From: CBDCYS01 sp965226185
Lineage (GTDB): Bacteria > Acidobacteriota > Terriglobia > Bryobacterales > UBA6623
Direction: 5' to 3'
Length of the DNA: 64,000 bases
Assembly: GCA_965226185.1 (NCBI GenBank)
Contig: CBDDCT010000007.1
Span: 2,542,001 to 2,606,000, forward strand
The position numbers and the translations under genes were made by a program. The notes beneath the pieces were generated by a model, which was given only the letters and a program-made list of their open reading frames with translations, did no database searches and was not told the origin of the DNA. Shown in pieces: positions 17,700-28,657 of this stretch (its first letter is position 1; every line of letters begins with the position of its first letter).

Positions 17700-20006
17700 T
17701 CAATAGTCGAGCAGATAGTTGAACTTCACGAACAACGCCCGCGATACGGTCCGCCGCCGCACCTCGTGAGGGTCCGTGTAGTCATGCGTGGCATTGGTGT
17801 TGTTGAATACGATGAACAAGCCCGTGCTTGAGGTCGACATCAATCCCAACCGGACGTTGTGTCCAATCCGTCTCGTACTGCTGTTGTACTGGCTGAAGGT
17901 TTGCAGAAAACGCTTGGGAGTGAACGACCAGTTGAACCGCAACCCGGCCAGATCGGTATTGAAGTCGCCGGCCGGCAGCTTGATGAAGTTGCGGACATAG
18001 GAAGCAGTCCAGACGATATTGTGGCTATAGCGATATCCCCCGTTGAAGTTCAGCGTGCGGATCGTCCCGTCGTAGAAGTCTCCGATGGCCGCGTTGCCGC
18101 TCAAGAAAAACGTCGCGGTCGGGTCGGTTCCGTAGTTGGCGATCAGCTCGCTGAAGGAGTAGCGGCCCGGCGCGACCCTCACTCCCGGATGTACCTCAAA
18201 CGGCTCGTCGAGGCGCTCGAAATTGCGGTTCCAGGCGAGTCCCAGCCGGCCCCCGTTCTGCCAGCGCGTATCGGTGTGATAGTGCTGAAAGCCCGATTCC
18301 TTATCGTTGGAGCCGAGCGTATACCAACTGTTCCATTGAAAGTGCGGGAAAATGCTGCGAATCCGGCTGGCTTGCGGATAGTGAGTATAGCGGTAGCCGA
18401 AGTTCGGCTTGCGATACCCGACCCGGCGCACGAACCCGACCTCGGGATTGAAGTTGCGGCCGACTTCCAGATATCCCAGGTCGATCTGGTGGTTGGTGGC
18501 GTCGTAGGCAAAGGTCGAGGAGTAGGCGTGGTCGCTGCCTTCGAGCCCGGGCGTGTTTGTCTGGGCGACGTAGTTGAACCAGTTGCCATATTGCCCGATC
18601 CCGATGTTGGCGTCGAGGCCGTAGGCTGTGTTGGACTTGGGCGCGTCCTCGAAATCCGTGGTCGCGCGGCGGGAAGTGAAGATCCCTCCGATCGTCGTGC
18701 GGTTCGAAAACTCGCGGCTGACCCGGCCGACGCCATAGTTGTTGGCGGGCGAGGAGCCTTCCTGCTCGCGCGTTTGCATGTTCAGAAATCCTACTTGATA
18801 CTTCCCTACTTTGCCGCTGACGCGGGCGCCGGCGTCAATCGGCACCTGATTGCGGTTCTCATCGATTCCGATTCTTCGGGAAAAAAACAGCTCTACGGCG
18901 CGGGGAGTTCCAAACTCGAAGATGCCGGAGTTCTCGAGGAAAAACGACCGTTTTTCCGGGAAGAAAAGATCGAACCGCGTCAGGTTGACCTGCTCGTCGT
19001 CTACCTCGACTTGGGCGAAGTCCGTATTGAAGGTTGCGTCGAGCGTCAATCCAGGCGTGAGGCTGTATTTCAAGTCCAATCCAGCGTTGTGCTCGGCTTT
19101 GCTCTGGTCCCCGGGGCGCTCGTAATTTTTGGAAAAGCCGCCCAGCACGTAGGGCAGCAGCTTCAGGTTGCGCTGGGTCGTGGTCTCCAGCCCGTGGAGA
19201 GAGCCGGCCAGCTCGACCTGACTGAGCCGAAAAGCTCGCGAAACCGGCGACCAAAAACTCAGCTCGTTGCGGCGGCGCAGGTTGCGGCTGACGTTGAGGC
19301 CCCACACCCCGTCGAGGCCGGGCCGGTAGCGCAAGGTCCTAAAGGGGATCATGATCTCGCTCTCCCAGCCCCGCTGGGTGATCCGCGACCGGACATTCCA
19401 AACGCCGTCCCAATTGAGGTTGAAGGCGGCCGCGCCCCCGCGTTGCGAGCCTCCCGAGCCTCCTCCCGCACGCGCCGGCGCTCCCACTCCCCCGCGTGAC
19501 TGACCGGCCTTGGACAATTGTCCGTCGTACTCGACGCCCGTGGGGGTCGTCCCGAAGACGAACCCGCTCTGATTGTCGTCGAAGGTATCCAGCAGGATCT
19601 GGATCGAATCGGTATCGCTGAGCTGGGCGTCCCGCCGGTTCTGCGTCATCACGATGTTTTGGGGCTGAGAGTCGAAGCAGATCACGCCGAAGTAGAGGTA
19701 TTTGTCGTCGAAAGCGATGCGAACTTCGGTCTGCTCGGTGGCGGCCGCCCCCTCGTCGGGGTTCTGCTGCACGAAACCGCTGGCCGGGGCGATCTGCTCC
19801 CAGAAAGGCTCGTCGACCACGCCGTCGAACTTCAGCGGTTCGGAGATGCGCTGGGCGCGCACTCGTTTGAGCTGACCGCTCTCGTAAGCGATGCCGGGGC
19901 TTTGTGCCCGGCCGGCGCCTGCCGACAGCAGTGCGAGAGATAACAATAGTGCGAGAGACATCAAGATTTTCCAAGTCCGGGGCAGGGATTCCAAGCCGGG
20001 CGGCAT
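17700..20006 (-). CDS. DUF5916-family outer-membrane protein with CBM9-like domain
   Basis: A 768-residue protein. A signal peptide (WKILMSLALLLSLALLSAGAGRAQ) precedes a carbohydrate-binding-module-9-like domain of about 200 residues (LKFDGVVDEPFWEQI, VRIAFDDKYLYFGVICFDS, ESEIMIPFRTLRY). The remainder is rich in beta-barrel strands (DLFFPEKRSFFLENSGIFEFG, FNFNGGYRYS-like repeats) and ends in FVKFNYLLDY. This architecture is the DUF5916 family, probably a surface protein handling sugars or peptides. A Gly/Arg/Ala-rich insert (GGVGAPARAGGGSGGSQRGG) interrupts the CBM9 part. ATG 20006 was preferred to a TTG one codon earlier. Confidence 0.85.
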   Translation of the reverse strand: MPPGLESLPRTWKILMSLALLLSLALLSAGAGRAQSPGIAYESGQLKRVRAQRISEPLKFDGVVDEPFWEQIAPASGFVQQNPDEGAAATEQTEVRIAFDDKYLYFGVICFDSQPQNIVMTQNRRDAQLSDTDSIQILLDTFDDNQSGFVFGTTPTGVEYDGQLSKAGQSRGGVGAPARAGGGSGGSQRGGAAAFNLNWDGVWNVRSRITQRGWESEIMIPFRTLRYRPGLDGVWGLNVSRNLRRRNELSFWSPVSRAFRLSQVELAGSLHGLETTTQRNLKLLPYVLGGFSKNYERPGDQSKAEHNAGLDLKYSLTPGLTLDATFNTDFAQVEVDDEQVNLTRFDLFFPEKRSFFLENSGIFEFGTPRAVELFFSRRIGIDENRNQVPIDAGARVSGKVGKYQVGFLNMQTREQEGSSPANNYGVGRVSREFSNRTTIGGIFTSRRATTDFEDAPKSNTAYGLDANIGIGQYGNWFNYVAQTNTPGLEGSDHAYSSTFAYDATNHQIDLGYLEVGRNFNPEVGFVRRVGYRKPNFGYRYTHYPQASRIRSIFPHFQWNSWYTLGSNDKESGFQHYHTDTRWQNGGRLGLAWNRNFERLDEPFEVHPGVRVAPGRYSFSELIANYGTDPTATFFLSGNAAIGDFYDGTIRTLNFNGGYRYSHNIVWTASYVRNFIKLPAGDFNTDLAGLRFNWSFTPKRFLQTFSQYNSSTRRIGHNVRLGLMSTSSTGLFIVFNNTNATHDYTDPHEVRRRTVSRALFVKFNYLLDY

Positions 20007-20127
20007 CAATCGGGCTACGTGCAGAGTCCCGCCATAAGGACGAGCAGGGGGATCGAATCGAGAATGCTTTCAGTTCGCTGTCGCGGATCTCCATCGAGGT
20101 AACGATGCTAAAGCCTAATGAGGATAA

Positions 20128-20162
20128 ACTGGGGCGGGCAGGAGGTAAATCCCCGCCCCAGT
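20128..20162. terminator. Strong hairpin upstream of the DUF5916 gene
   Basis: An 11-bp perfect stem, ACTGGGGCGGG/CCCGCCCCAGT, with a 13-base loop. There is no T run, so it may be a bidirectional terminator, a repeat unit or an mRNA leader structure. Confidence 0.4.
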
Positions 20163-20331
20163 GAAGTTAGAAGTAGCCCAAATGATGTGCTTTCAGCTTA
20201 CCTAGAGCCGCGAGATATCACAATGAGCCAGATAAATCATTTATCTGATGTGAATGCATCAGTGCCACAAAGTCGTGCTCGTGCCGATAGCCAAGCGCGT
20301 CATCGACCTGGGGGTTAGCCCGCATTTCTCA

Positions 20332-22271
<1,940 letters not shown>

Positions 22272-22557
22272 CCGCCTGACGAGGCGAAGTGCGTGAGAGG
22301 CCCGTCAGTACGATCCGCGCCAATTACCGGCAACGATGGGGCCCGCGCCGCTTGACGACCCGGAAACCCCGGAAGCATCGGTCCACGTGGCAGAGAATTG
22401 GTTCGCAGAGTCCCAAGCTCAGCAGGCTGGCGTGCGATAATAGCCTACGCATCCAGTCAGCGGTTTCGTAACCGCGGCAGCTCTGCTGCTTGTGCTTTGC
22501 TTGGAGTGAGCGTCCAGACTGGTGCAGTTTGTCAACGGATGGTATTGGAGGGGAACA

Positions 22558-23217
<660 letters not shown>

Positions 23218-23506
23218 CAGCGTTCCGCCGGGTTCGTGCGAAAAACCCTTCGGATAGCTGTCGCGATATCGCCCTACCACGAGCTATCAGCACTCGAAGC
23301 CTGTGTCATGACCCGGAGAGGCCCTTCCAGGCGACGAGAAGCCTGCTCGACGCGGAAGCGGTTTTTTCCTGCTCTCGCTTTTTGAGTGGCAATTCGCGGG
23401 CTCACGCAGAGATCTGTCGTTGCTCGAGAACGGATCTCGGGCGCATACTCGTGCCGCGAGAAAGGCTAAGATGGACTGCAATACTCAACACAAAGGAGGA
23501 ACCAAG

Positions 23507-24016
23507 ATGAATCCCCGTTTGATGATCATGCTGGCTGCCGTGTTCACCTTGCTGTTGCCGGCGCAGCACAACCCGCTGAGCAGCGAGGCCCAGCAGGCAT
23601 GGACACGCACCAAGAACTATATCCTCGCCGCGACTGAAAAGATGCCCGAGGAAAACTACAGCTTCAAGCCGGCCCCCGAAAGCCAGAGCTTCGGCGACTT
23701 AGTGGCCCACACCGCCAATTCGGCGATGGGCGCCTGCTCGGGCTTCAATGGAGAGAGGAAGCGGGCTGGCGCCGATTCCACTGCCTCCAAGGCCGATATG
23801 ATCGCCGTTCTCGGCGCCGCGATGGCCGAATGCGACAAGGCCTACGGTTCGCTCACCGACTCCAAGGCGACCGAGATGATTGCAGGCAGACGCGGTAGCC
23901 GCTCCCGGCTCGGAACGCTCTACCGCAACACGATCCACATTGAACACGAGTATGCCCAGATAGCTGTCCACATGCGCTTGAAGGGCATCGTGCCTCCGTC
24001 CAGTGAAGGCCGCTAA
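23507..24016 (+). CDS. Secreted DinB-family protein
   Basis: A 169-residue protein. A signal peptide (MNPRLMIMLAAVFTLLLPA) is followed by a DinB-like four-helix bundle: WTRTKNYILAATEKMPEENY, SFGDLVAHTANSAMGAC and NTIHIEHEYAQIAVHMRLKG, which carry the spaced His residues that bind a metal in this family. DinB-like enzymes include thiol-dependent metallotransferases and hydrolases; the reaction here is unknown. AAAGGAGG lies eight bases before ATG 23507, which settles the start. Confidence 0.85.
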   Translation: MNPRLMIMLAAVFTLLLPAQHNPLSSEAQQAWTRTKNYILAATEKMPEENYSFKPAPESQSFGDLVAHTANSAMGACSGFNGERKRAGADSTASKADMIAVLGAAMAECDKAYGSLTDSKATEMIAGRRGSRSRLGTLYRNTIHIEHEYAQIAVHMRLKGIVPPSSEGR

Positions 24017-24264
24017 AACAACTCAACTCTGACTAAGCTGAAGGCGGACTCTCGACAAGCAAACACTCGCGGCGCCGGGCTCAGGGGGGACGTGCGGCGT
24101 TTCGCTTTTCCCTAGTGATTTCACGCCGACGCTCCATTCGGCCAACTGTCCGAACCTCTTGACACTCTCCAAGCGTGATTCTTACAATATTTAAATTAGG
24201 TAGGGGTGTTGCAGCACTATCTTATCGGGTCTTCGCTTTATCGTTTAGTCGGCGTAACAGGAAT

Positions 24265-24639
24265 ATGCGGAAGAGCCTTCTGGATAAATACAAAAGCCGA
24301 CTCCAGCGAGAGGAGGAGGACCTTCGCGCGTTAATGTCCCGCCGAGGGCAGGCCATTCGGGCCAATGACGGCAAGGTGCCCGAGGACAGCGCCGAGCAGG
24401 CCGCCAACGCTTATTCGAAGGAGTTCGTTTTTCACCAGACCGACAGTGAGCGCCTAAGACTCTCCTTGGTGAATCGGGCGCTGACACGCATCGAGTCCCC
24501 TGAATTCGGCTCGTGCGAGTCATGCGGGAAGTCGATTGAGCGGAAGCGGTTGGCCGCGGTCCCCTGGGCCCGCTACTGCCGGGCGTGTCAAGAATTAGAA
24601 GAAGAGCTGAATGGCTCCCCAAAGGCCGCGATTTTGTAG
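24265..24639 (+). CDS. TraR/DksA-type zinc-finger protein
   Basis: A 124-residue protein with an N-terminal coiled-coil (LLDKYKSRLQREEEDLRALM) and a C-terminal zinc finger Cx2C-x17-Cx2C (CESCG, then CRAC) of the DksA/TraR type. Such proteins bind the secondary channel of RNA polymerase and tune promoters, often with ppGpp. The acidic residues at the coiled-coil tip are less obvious than in DksA, so it may be a DksA-like paralogue. The ComF gene follows on the same strand. Confidence 0.85.
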   Translation: MRKSLLDKYKSRLQREEEDLRALMSRRGQAIRANDGKVPEDSAEQAANAYSKEFVFHQTDSERLRLSLVNRALTRIESPEFGSCESCGKSIERKRLAAVPWARYCRACQELEEELNGSPKAAIL

Positions 24640-24774
24640 ACGAGAGCAGCTAGTCACAGGAGGGCAGTCTTCCCTAGTAACCGGCTCAGTGCGATTCGAG
24701 AAACGGTTCCATCCGCCGCATTCCGCGGCGTTGCCGATTCTCTTTTCTCGATCTTTTTTCCGGACCAGTGTCGC

Positions 24775-25470
24775 TTGTGCGGCCAAGCGCTGACTGCATA
24801 CACCAGCATTCCTGTCTGCCAACGCTGCCTGTCAGGGGCCGGTCACAACCAAGCTCGATTCTATTGCGAGACCTGCGGTCAGCCCTTTGAGACGGAGCCC
24901 CCTGAGCGGGCCAACCGGTTATGCGGCCTGTGTCTCATCTCACGTCCCGCGTTTGACAAGGCTCGAAGCTTCGGGATCTACGAGGACAGCCTGCGCCGGC
25001 TGATTCATTTGTTTAAGTACGACAAGATGAGGCCGCTGGCGAGGCCGCTCGCTGGGCACATGGCGACGGTCTTGCCTCAACTCGGTGTAATTGATCTATG
25101 CGTGCCGGTGCCCCTTTTCCGCTGGAGACAATGGAAGCGAGGGTTCAACCAATCGGGATTGCTCGCGGTGGAGTTGTGCCGCACGGCTGGAATTCAGCTC
25201 GGCGGCGGAGTTTTACAGCGCGTGAAAGCAACCGAGTCTCAGGCAGGCCTGTCGAACCGTGCACGGCTCGCCAACGTGGCGGGCGCGTTTGCGGTCCGAA
25301 AGCCCGAGGTGGTGAACGGGCGGCGTGTGCTGGTTGTCGACGATGTGATGACAACCGGCGCGACGCTGGAAGCATGTGCCAAGACTCTGAAGCAAGCGGG
25401 AGCCGGCTATGTTGCCGCACTGACCATCGCCAGAGCGAAGCGCCGTATCATTGATGTGAGAGGGATGTAA
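24775..25470 (+). CDS. comF: ComF-family phosphoribosyltransferase-like protein
   Basis: A 231-residue protein in the DNA-uptake-associated ComF family. It has a Cys-rich zinc ribbon (CGQAL, CQRC, CETCG, CGLC), the segment VPVPLFRWRQWKRGFNQSGLLA, and the phosphoribosyltransferase motif VLVVDDVMTTGATL. TTG 24775 is the first usable start codon. Homology clearly continues upstream in the same frame: codons 24736-24774 give DSLFSIFFPDQCR, which supplies the first zinc Cys. The true start may therefore be a rare codon near 24694 (ATT), or an upstream start has been lost. Confidence 0.82.
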   Translation: MCGQALTAYTSIPVCQRCLSGAGHNQARFYCETCGQPFETEPPERANRLCGLCLISRPAFDKARSFGIYEDSLRRLIHLFKYDKMRPLARPLAGHMATVLPQLGVIDLCVPVPLFRWRQWKRGFNQSGLLAVELCRTAGIQLGGGVLQRVKATESQAGLSNRARLANVAGAFAVRKPEVVNGRRVLVVDDVMTTGATLEACAKTLKQAGAGYVAALTIARAKRRIIDVRGM

Positions 25471-25570
25471 CAGGCGGGGGATACTAGGAGAAGGGATGCA
25501 GCCGGCGGCACGGACCGAGACGACAGACCGCGCGGCCGAAATGTAGCGCAACGGAAGGCGCCCAGCAGCC

Positions 25571-26101
25571 ATGCCAAACGGCAGCGTTTTTTTGCGGACT
25601 CCGGTGCTTGTACTCAACGCGACGTACGAGCCGATCAACGTGTGCGCGGCTCGCCGAGCCCTTGTACTGATGTTGAAGGGTGTCGCCGCGGCGGAGGAGT
25701 CTAGCAGCGAGGCAGTACATTCCGCAAGGCAGGTTGTTAGCGTGCCTTCCGTCATCCGGCTGCTTGAATACAGACGCATCCCGCGGCAGACTCGCGCCTT
25801 GTCACGGAAGAACATTCTTGTGCGCGACCGCCATACCTGCCAGTACTGCAGGTGCGCTTACTCGGCAACTGACCTTACACTTGACCACGTAGTGGCGCGG
25901 TCCCGCGGCGGCAAGAGTACCTGGGAAAACCTGGTCGCCTGCTGCAGGCGATGCAACAACCGCAAGGGGGATCGTCTGCCCGAGGAAGCCGGGATGAAAC
26001 TCGAGCGCCGCCCGAGGCCGTTTACTCTCCACACCAGCCGCAGCCTGATGCGGCAGTTGGGAAATCACCAGGAAGCCTGGCGTAAGTATCTCTTCTATTA
26101 G
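25571..26101 (+). CDS. HNH endonuclease-family protein
   Basis: A 176-residue protein. The N-terminal part (PVLVLNATYEPINVCAARRALVL) and central VPSVIRLLEYRRIP are characteristic of a widespread stand-alone HNH family. The HNH domain is complete: CQYCRC, LTLDHVVARSRGGKSTWENLVACCRRCNNRKGDR, with zinc Cys pairs and catalytic His. It probably cuts DNA; its biological role is not known, and it is not tied to a phage or restriction locus here. Confidence 0.87.
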   Translation: MPNGSVFLRTPVLVLNATYEPINVCAARRALVLMLKGVAAAEESSSEAVHSARQVVSVPSVIRLLEYRRIPRQTRALSRKNILVRDRHTCQYCRCAYSATDLTLDHVVARSRGGKSTWENLVACCRRCNNRKGDRLPEEAGMKLERRPRPFTLHTSRSLMRQLGNHQEAWRKYLFY

Positions 26102-26337
26102 CGCGGGTCCGCTGGCTGTTGCCCTGCCTAACGCGGACGAGCCGCAACCAATTAGGGGGAGCGTGGCCGCTGGGGGATGAGGCGCGTCGAAGCGGCTAAC
26201 CGCTCCCTGACGGTCGCGGCTCCGAATCTGGTTTCCGAATTTTCCGCACGTTTGACACGAATCTCATGATGCAGGTACTCAATTAGCAAGTAACAGAGGT
26301 CTCGTGGGAGGGATAACATCGGGCTGTCGAGAGCCGG

Positions 26338-26706
26338 TCACCGCGTGGCGACTGTTGACATTTCCGCGGCCGCGTCTGAAGGCGTCAAATCACGGAAGTG
26401 GTGGAGATCCATGCGAACCCTGCCCCCCCGAAACTTGACGCCTTCTGCTTCCAGTCGCAGTCTTTGCTCGAAAGAGCTGGGCCCTTGCAGCGCGATTCGG
26501 CCTCCCGCCGCCACGACACGATGCCAGGGCAGCCTCTGGGCCGGGTGTGACATCCGAAGCGCCCATCCAACCTGACGGGCTGAGCACGGCGGATTGGCCG
26601 CCAGAGCGACGTCGCCATATGTGACCACGCAGCCTCCGCGTATGGCGCTGACAGCCCGCCAAACCGCCTCCAAACGGCTTTCCCGAGCCGGCGGCCCCTT
26701 ACTCAT
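26338..26706 (-). CDS. Alkyltransferase-like (ATL) DNA-binding protein
   Basis: A 122-residue protein of the O6-methylguanine-DNA methyltransferase fold. The active-site PCHRVV motif reads PWHRVV, so Trp replaces the alkyl-accepting Cys. This is the hallmark of ATL proteins, which bind O6-alkylguanine and hand it to nucleotide excision repair. VTYGDVA and SARQVGWALR are the DNA-binding elements. ATG 26706 overlaps the end of the upstream sensor gene by 8 bp, so the two are translationally coupled. Confidence 0.85.
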   Translation of the reverse strand: MSKGPPARESRLEAVWRAVSAIRGGCVVTYGDVALAANPPCSARQVGWALRMSHPAQRLPWHRVVAAGGRIALQGPSSFEQRLRLEAEGVKFRGGRVRMDLHHFRDLTPSDAAAEMSTVATR

Positions 26707-28468
26707 CAGCCGAAGCCTCGTCAGCAACGTCCGAACGAAGCGCATGGTCCACTTCACTCGGCGTAAATGGCAGACGCAGCATCGCGAGAGAACCTTTCAC
26801 GCTCAGCTCCGGCGAGGGCATCGCCTGATCCTCGTCTATTAACAGAACAAACTTGTTCACCCGGTGCCGCAGATGCTCGTACATCTCCAGTCCGCTCATG
26901 CGCCCGATCCGCCCCGCGCAGAACACCCAATCAAAACGGATCCTCTCGCACAAATCGAGGCCTTCTTCCGCCGTCGCGACCGGAATCGCGCGATATCCGT
27001 GGTCCGAAATCTGGTGAACCAGCTCCTTTTGCGTTTCACGATCTTCTTCGATGATGAGAGCGGTAGGGGGGCGGTTGGCGCTTCCTGGCTGGCGGCGCTG
27101 AATGATGGCGGAAGATTTCGTAGGCGCCCAATTGGCGGCGGCAAGCGGATACTCGATCTCCAAACTAAACCCGCGTGCCACCTCCTCGTCTAGCCGGAGT
27201 GCTCCCCCCATGCCTTCGATGAGGCTCTTGCAGACAGACAGGCGTAATCCCCGCGGTGAGGAAGGTTGAGCTGAAGGCGCCGCCTCCGGCGGGTTGTCTT
27301 GAGGCGTGACTGATTTGCCGGGAGTGATGGTAACCAGCGCACTTGCACTCAACGTATTGGTCGAGATGTGCAGCGACCGGCCGCCAAGGCTGGAGAGCAT
27401 GTCCTCGGCGCGTTGAATCACGTTTGCGGTCACCTGTTCTAATTGCCCCGTGTCCCCGGACACCTCCAGCGCCTGCCGCGCCGGCTGAAGATCCACCTTC
27501 AGACCGTTCTTTTCCCATTGCGGTCGCTGATTCTCGACAATTCGCTGAACAACCGCATTGAGATCGGTCTTCTCACGGTCTCCCTCCCGCGGCCGTGCGA
27601 AACGGACAACCTGTTCAAGGGTATCGGACGCGTGCTGGGCTTGAACTTCTAGTTCTTTCGCGTGAGCGGCGAGAATGCCGTCGCCCGATCTAAATTCCTC
27701 GCTTTCCACAAGACTTCGGATCCTGTCGAGCGGTTCCGCCAACTGTTCGGCGACGCTCTCCAGCAGGTCCTTCACAACCCCCGCCTTTTCCGCCCGGTGA
27801 ACTTGATCTTTTAGCGAGCTTTGATAGCTCATCCGCAAAGCAAGGGCCGATAAGTTAGCAACGTGCTCTACCCGCGAGACTTGTTCAGCGCTGAAGATAC
27901 GCTTGCTGCGGCGATCTTCGATCTCGATTACACCCACACATTCACCCTCCAGCATCAGCGGTAAGTAAAGCAGCGATTTTTGACCAAAGCGACGGACCAC
28001 ATCCTTATCTACAAACGGGCATTGCTCAGCGTCTGGAACATCCGTCAGGGCACGGTTTCGAAAGCAAGTCACTGGCCCGCTCATGGCGCTGAGCGATACC
28101 GCGGGCGCTGGAGGCTTATCCGACCAAGCGACGTATTCCAGTTGCTGCTTGGCCGGATTCAGGATCAGCACGAAGCAGTGCGTAGCATCGGCTATCGTGG
28201 GCAGTGTCTGAGCGATTCTTTGCTGGATGGCTTCAGGGTCAGCCGGCGAGACGAAGGCTTCAGTCAAATCATAAAGTGTCTTAAGCTGCTCCTGGTCAGC
28301 GCTGATCTTTTTCTTGTAGCGCCACCGAAATAGATAGACCACGCACCCAATGGCCAGCAAGATTGCCAATACGGTCCAGGAAATAGAGGAACGGCTGGTC
28401 CGCGCCAAGAAGGAAAGGACGTCATTGATCGAGGTCAGCCATGCGAATGGAAAGATCACACCAAGCAT
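26699..28468 (-). CDS. GAF-domain sensor with degenerate histidine-kinase and receiver domains
   Basis: A 589-residue protein. A membrane segment near residues 30-50 (WTVLAILLAIGCVVYLF) is followed by a GAF domain (LYDLTEAFVSPADPE to LALRM), a kinase-like region and a C-terminal receiver-like domain. The dimerisation helix reads ESVAEQLAEPLDRI where SxSHELRTPL is expected, so the phospho-accepting His is missing. The DxGxG ATP box is not seen, although a late G-box (LSVCKSLIEGMGG) remains. In the receiver, VFCAGRIGRMSGLEMY has Ala where the phospho-Asp should be. It looks like a pseudokinase hub. It is co-transcribed with the ATL gene. Confidence 0.78.
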   Translation of the reverse strand: MLGVIFPFAWLTSINDVLSFLARTSRSSISWTVLAILLAIGCVVYLFRWRYKKKISADQEQLKTLYDLTEAFVSPADPEAIQQRIAQTLPTIADATHCFVLILNPAKQQLEYVAWSDKPPAPAVSLSAMSGPVTCFRNRALTDVPDAEQCPFVDKDVVRRFGQKSLLYLPLMLEGECVGVIEIEDRRSKRIFSAEQVSRVEHVANLSALALRMSYQSSLKDQVHRAEKAGVVKDLLESVAEQLAEPLDRIRSLVESEEFRSGDGILAAHAKELEVQAQHASDTLEQVVRFARPREGDREKTDLNAVVQRIVENQRPQWEKNGLKVDLQPARQALEVSGDTGQLEQVTANVIQRAEDMLSSLGGRSLHISTNTLSASALVTITPGKSVTPQDNPPEAAPSAQPSSPRGLRLSVCKSLIEGMGGALRLDEEVARGFSLEIEYPLAAANWAPTKSSAIIQRRQPGSANRPPTALIIEEDRETQKELVHQISDHGYRAIPVATAEEGLDLCERIRFDWVFCAGRIGRMSGLEMYEHLRHRVNKFVLLIDEDQAMPSPELSVKGSLAMLRLPFTPSEVDHALRSDVADEASADE

Positions 28469-28657
28469 TTCGGCGATAGAGCCATTGGAGAAGCGTCAGT
28501 CCGAGACCGGCCGAGGTGACTACCCCCAGCGGCTTGGCCGCCCGATTGTTCGCCAACCGCTGCTCACAACATACAGGGCCGCCATCCTGGAGTCAAACCA
28601 CAAGCCCAGATCAGCCCCAAAGAACCTTTGCAGTAACATGAGAGCCAAGGGCAGAAC

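Noticed and set aside
17859..19499. A 546-codon plus-strand open frame
   Set aside because: Antisense to the DUF5916 gene, Val/Ala/Gly-rich without motifs.
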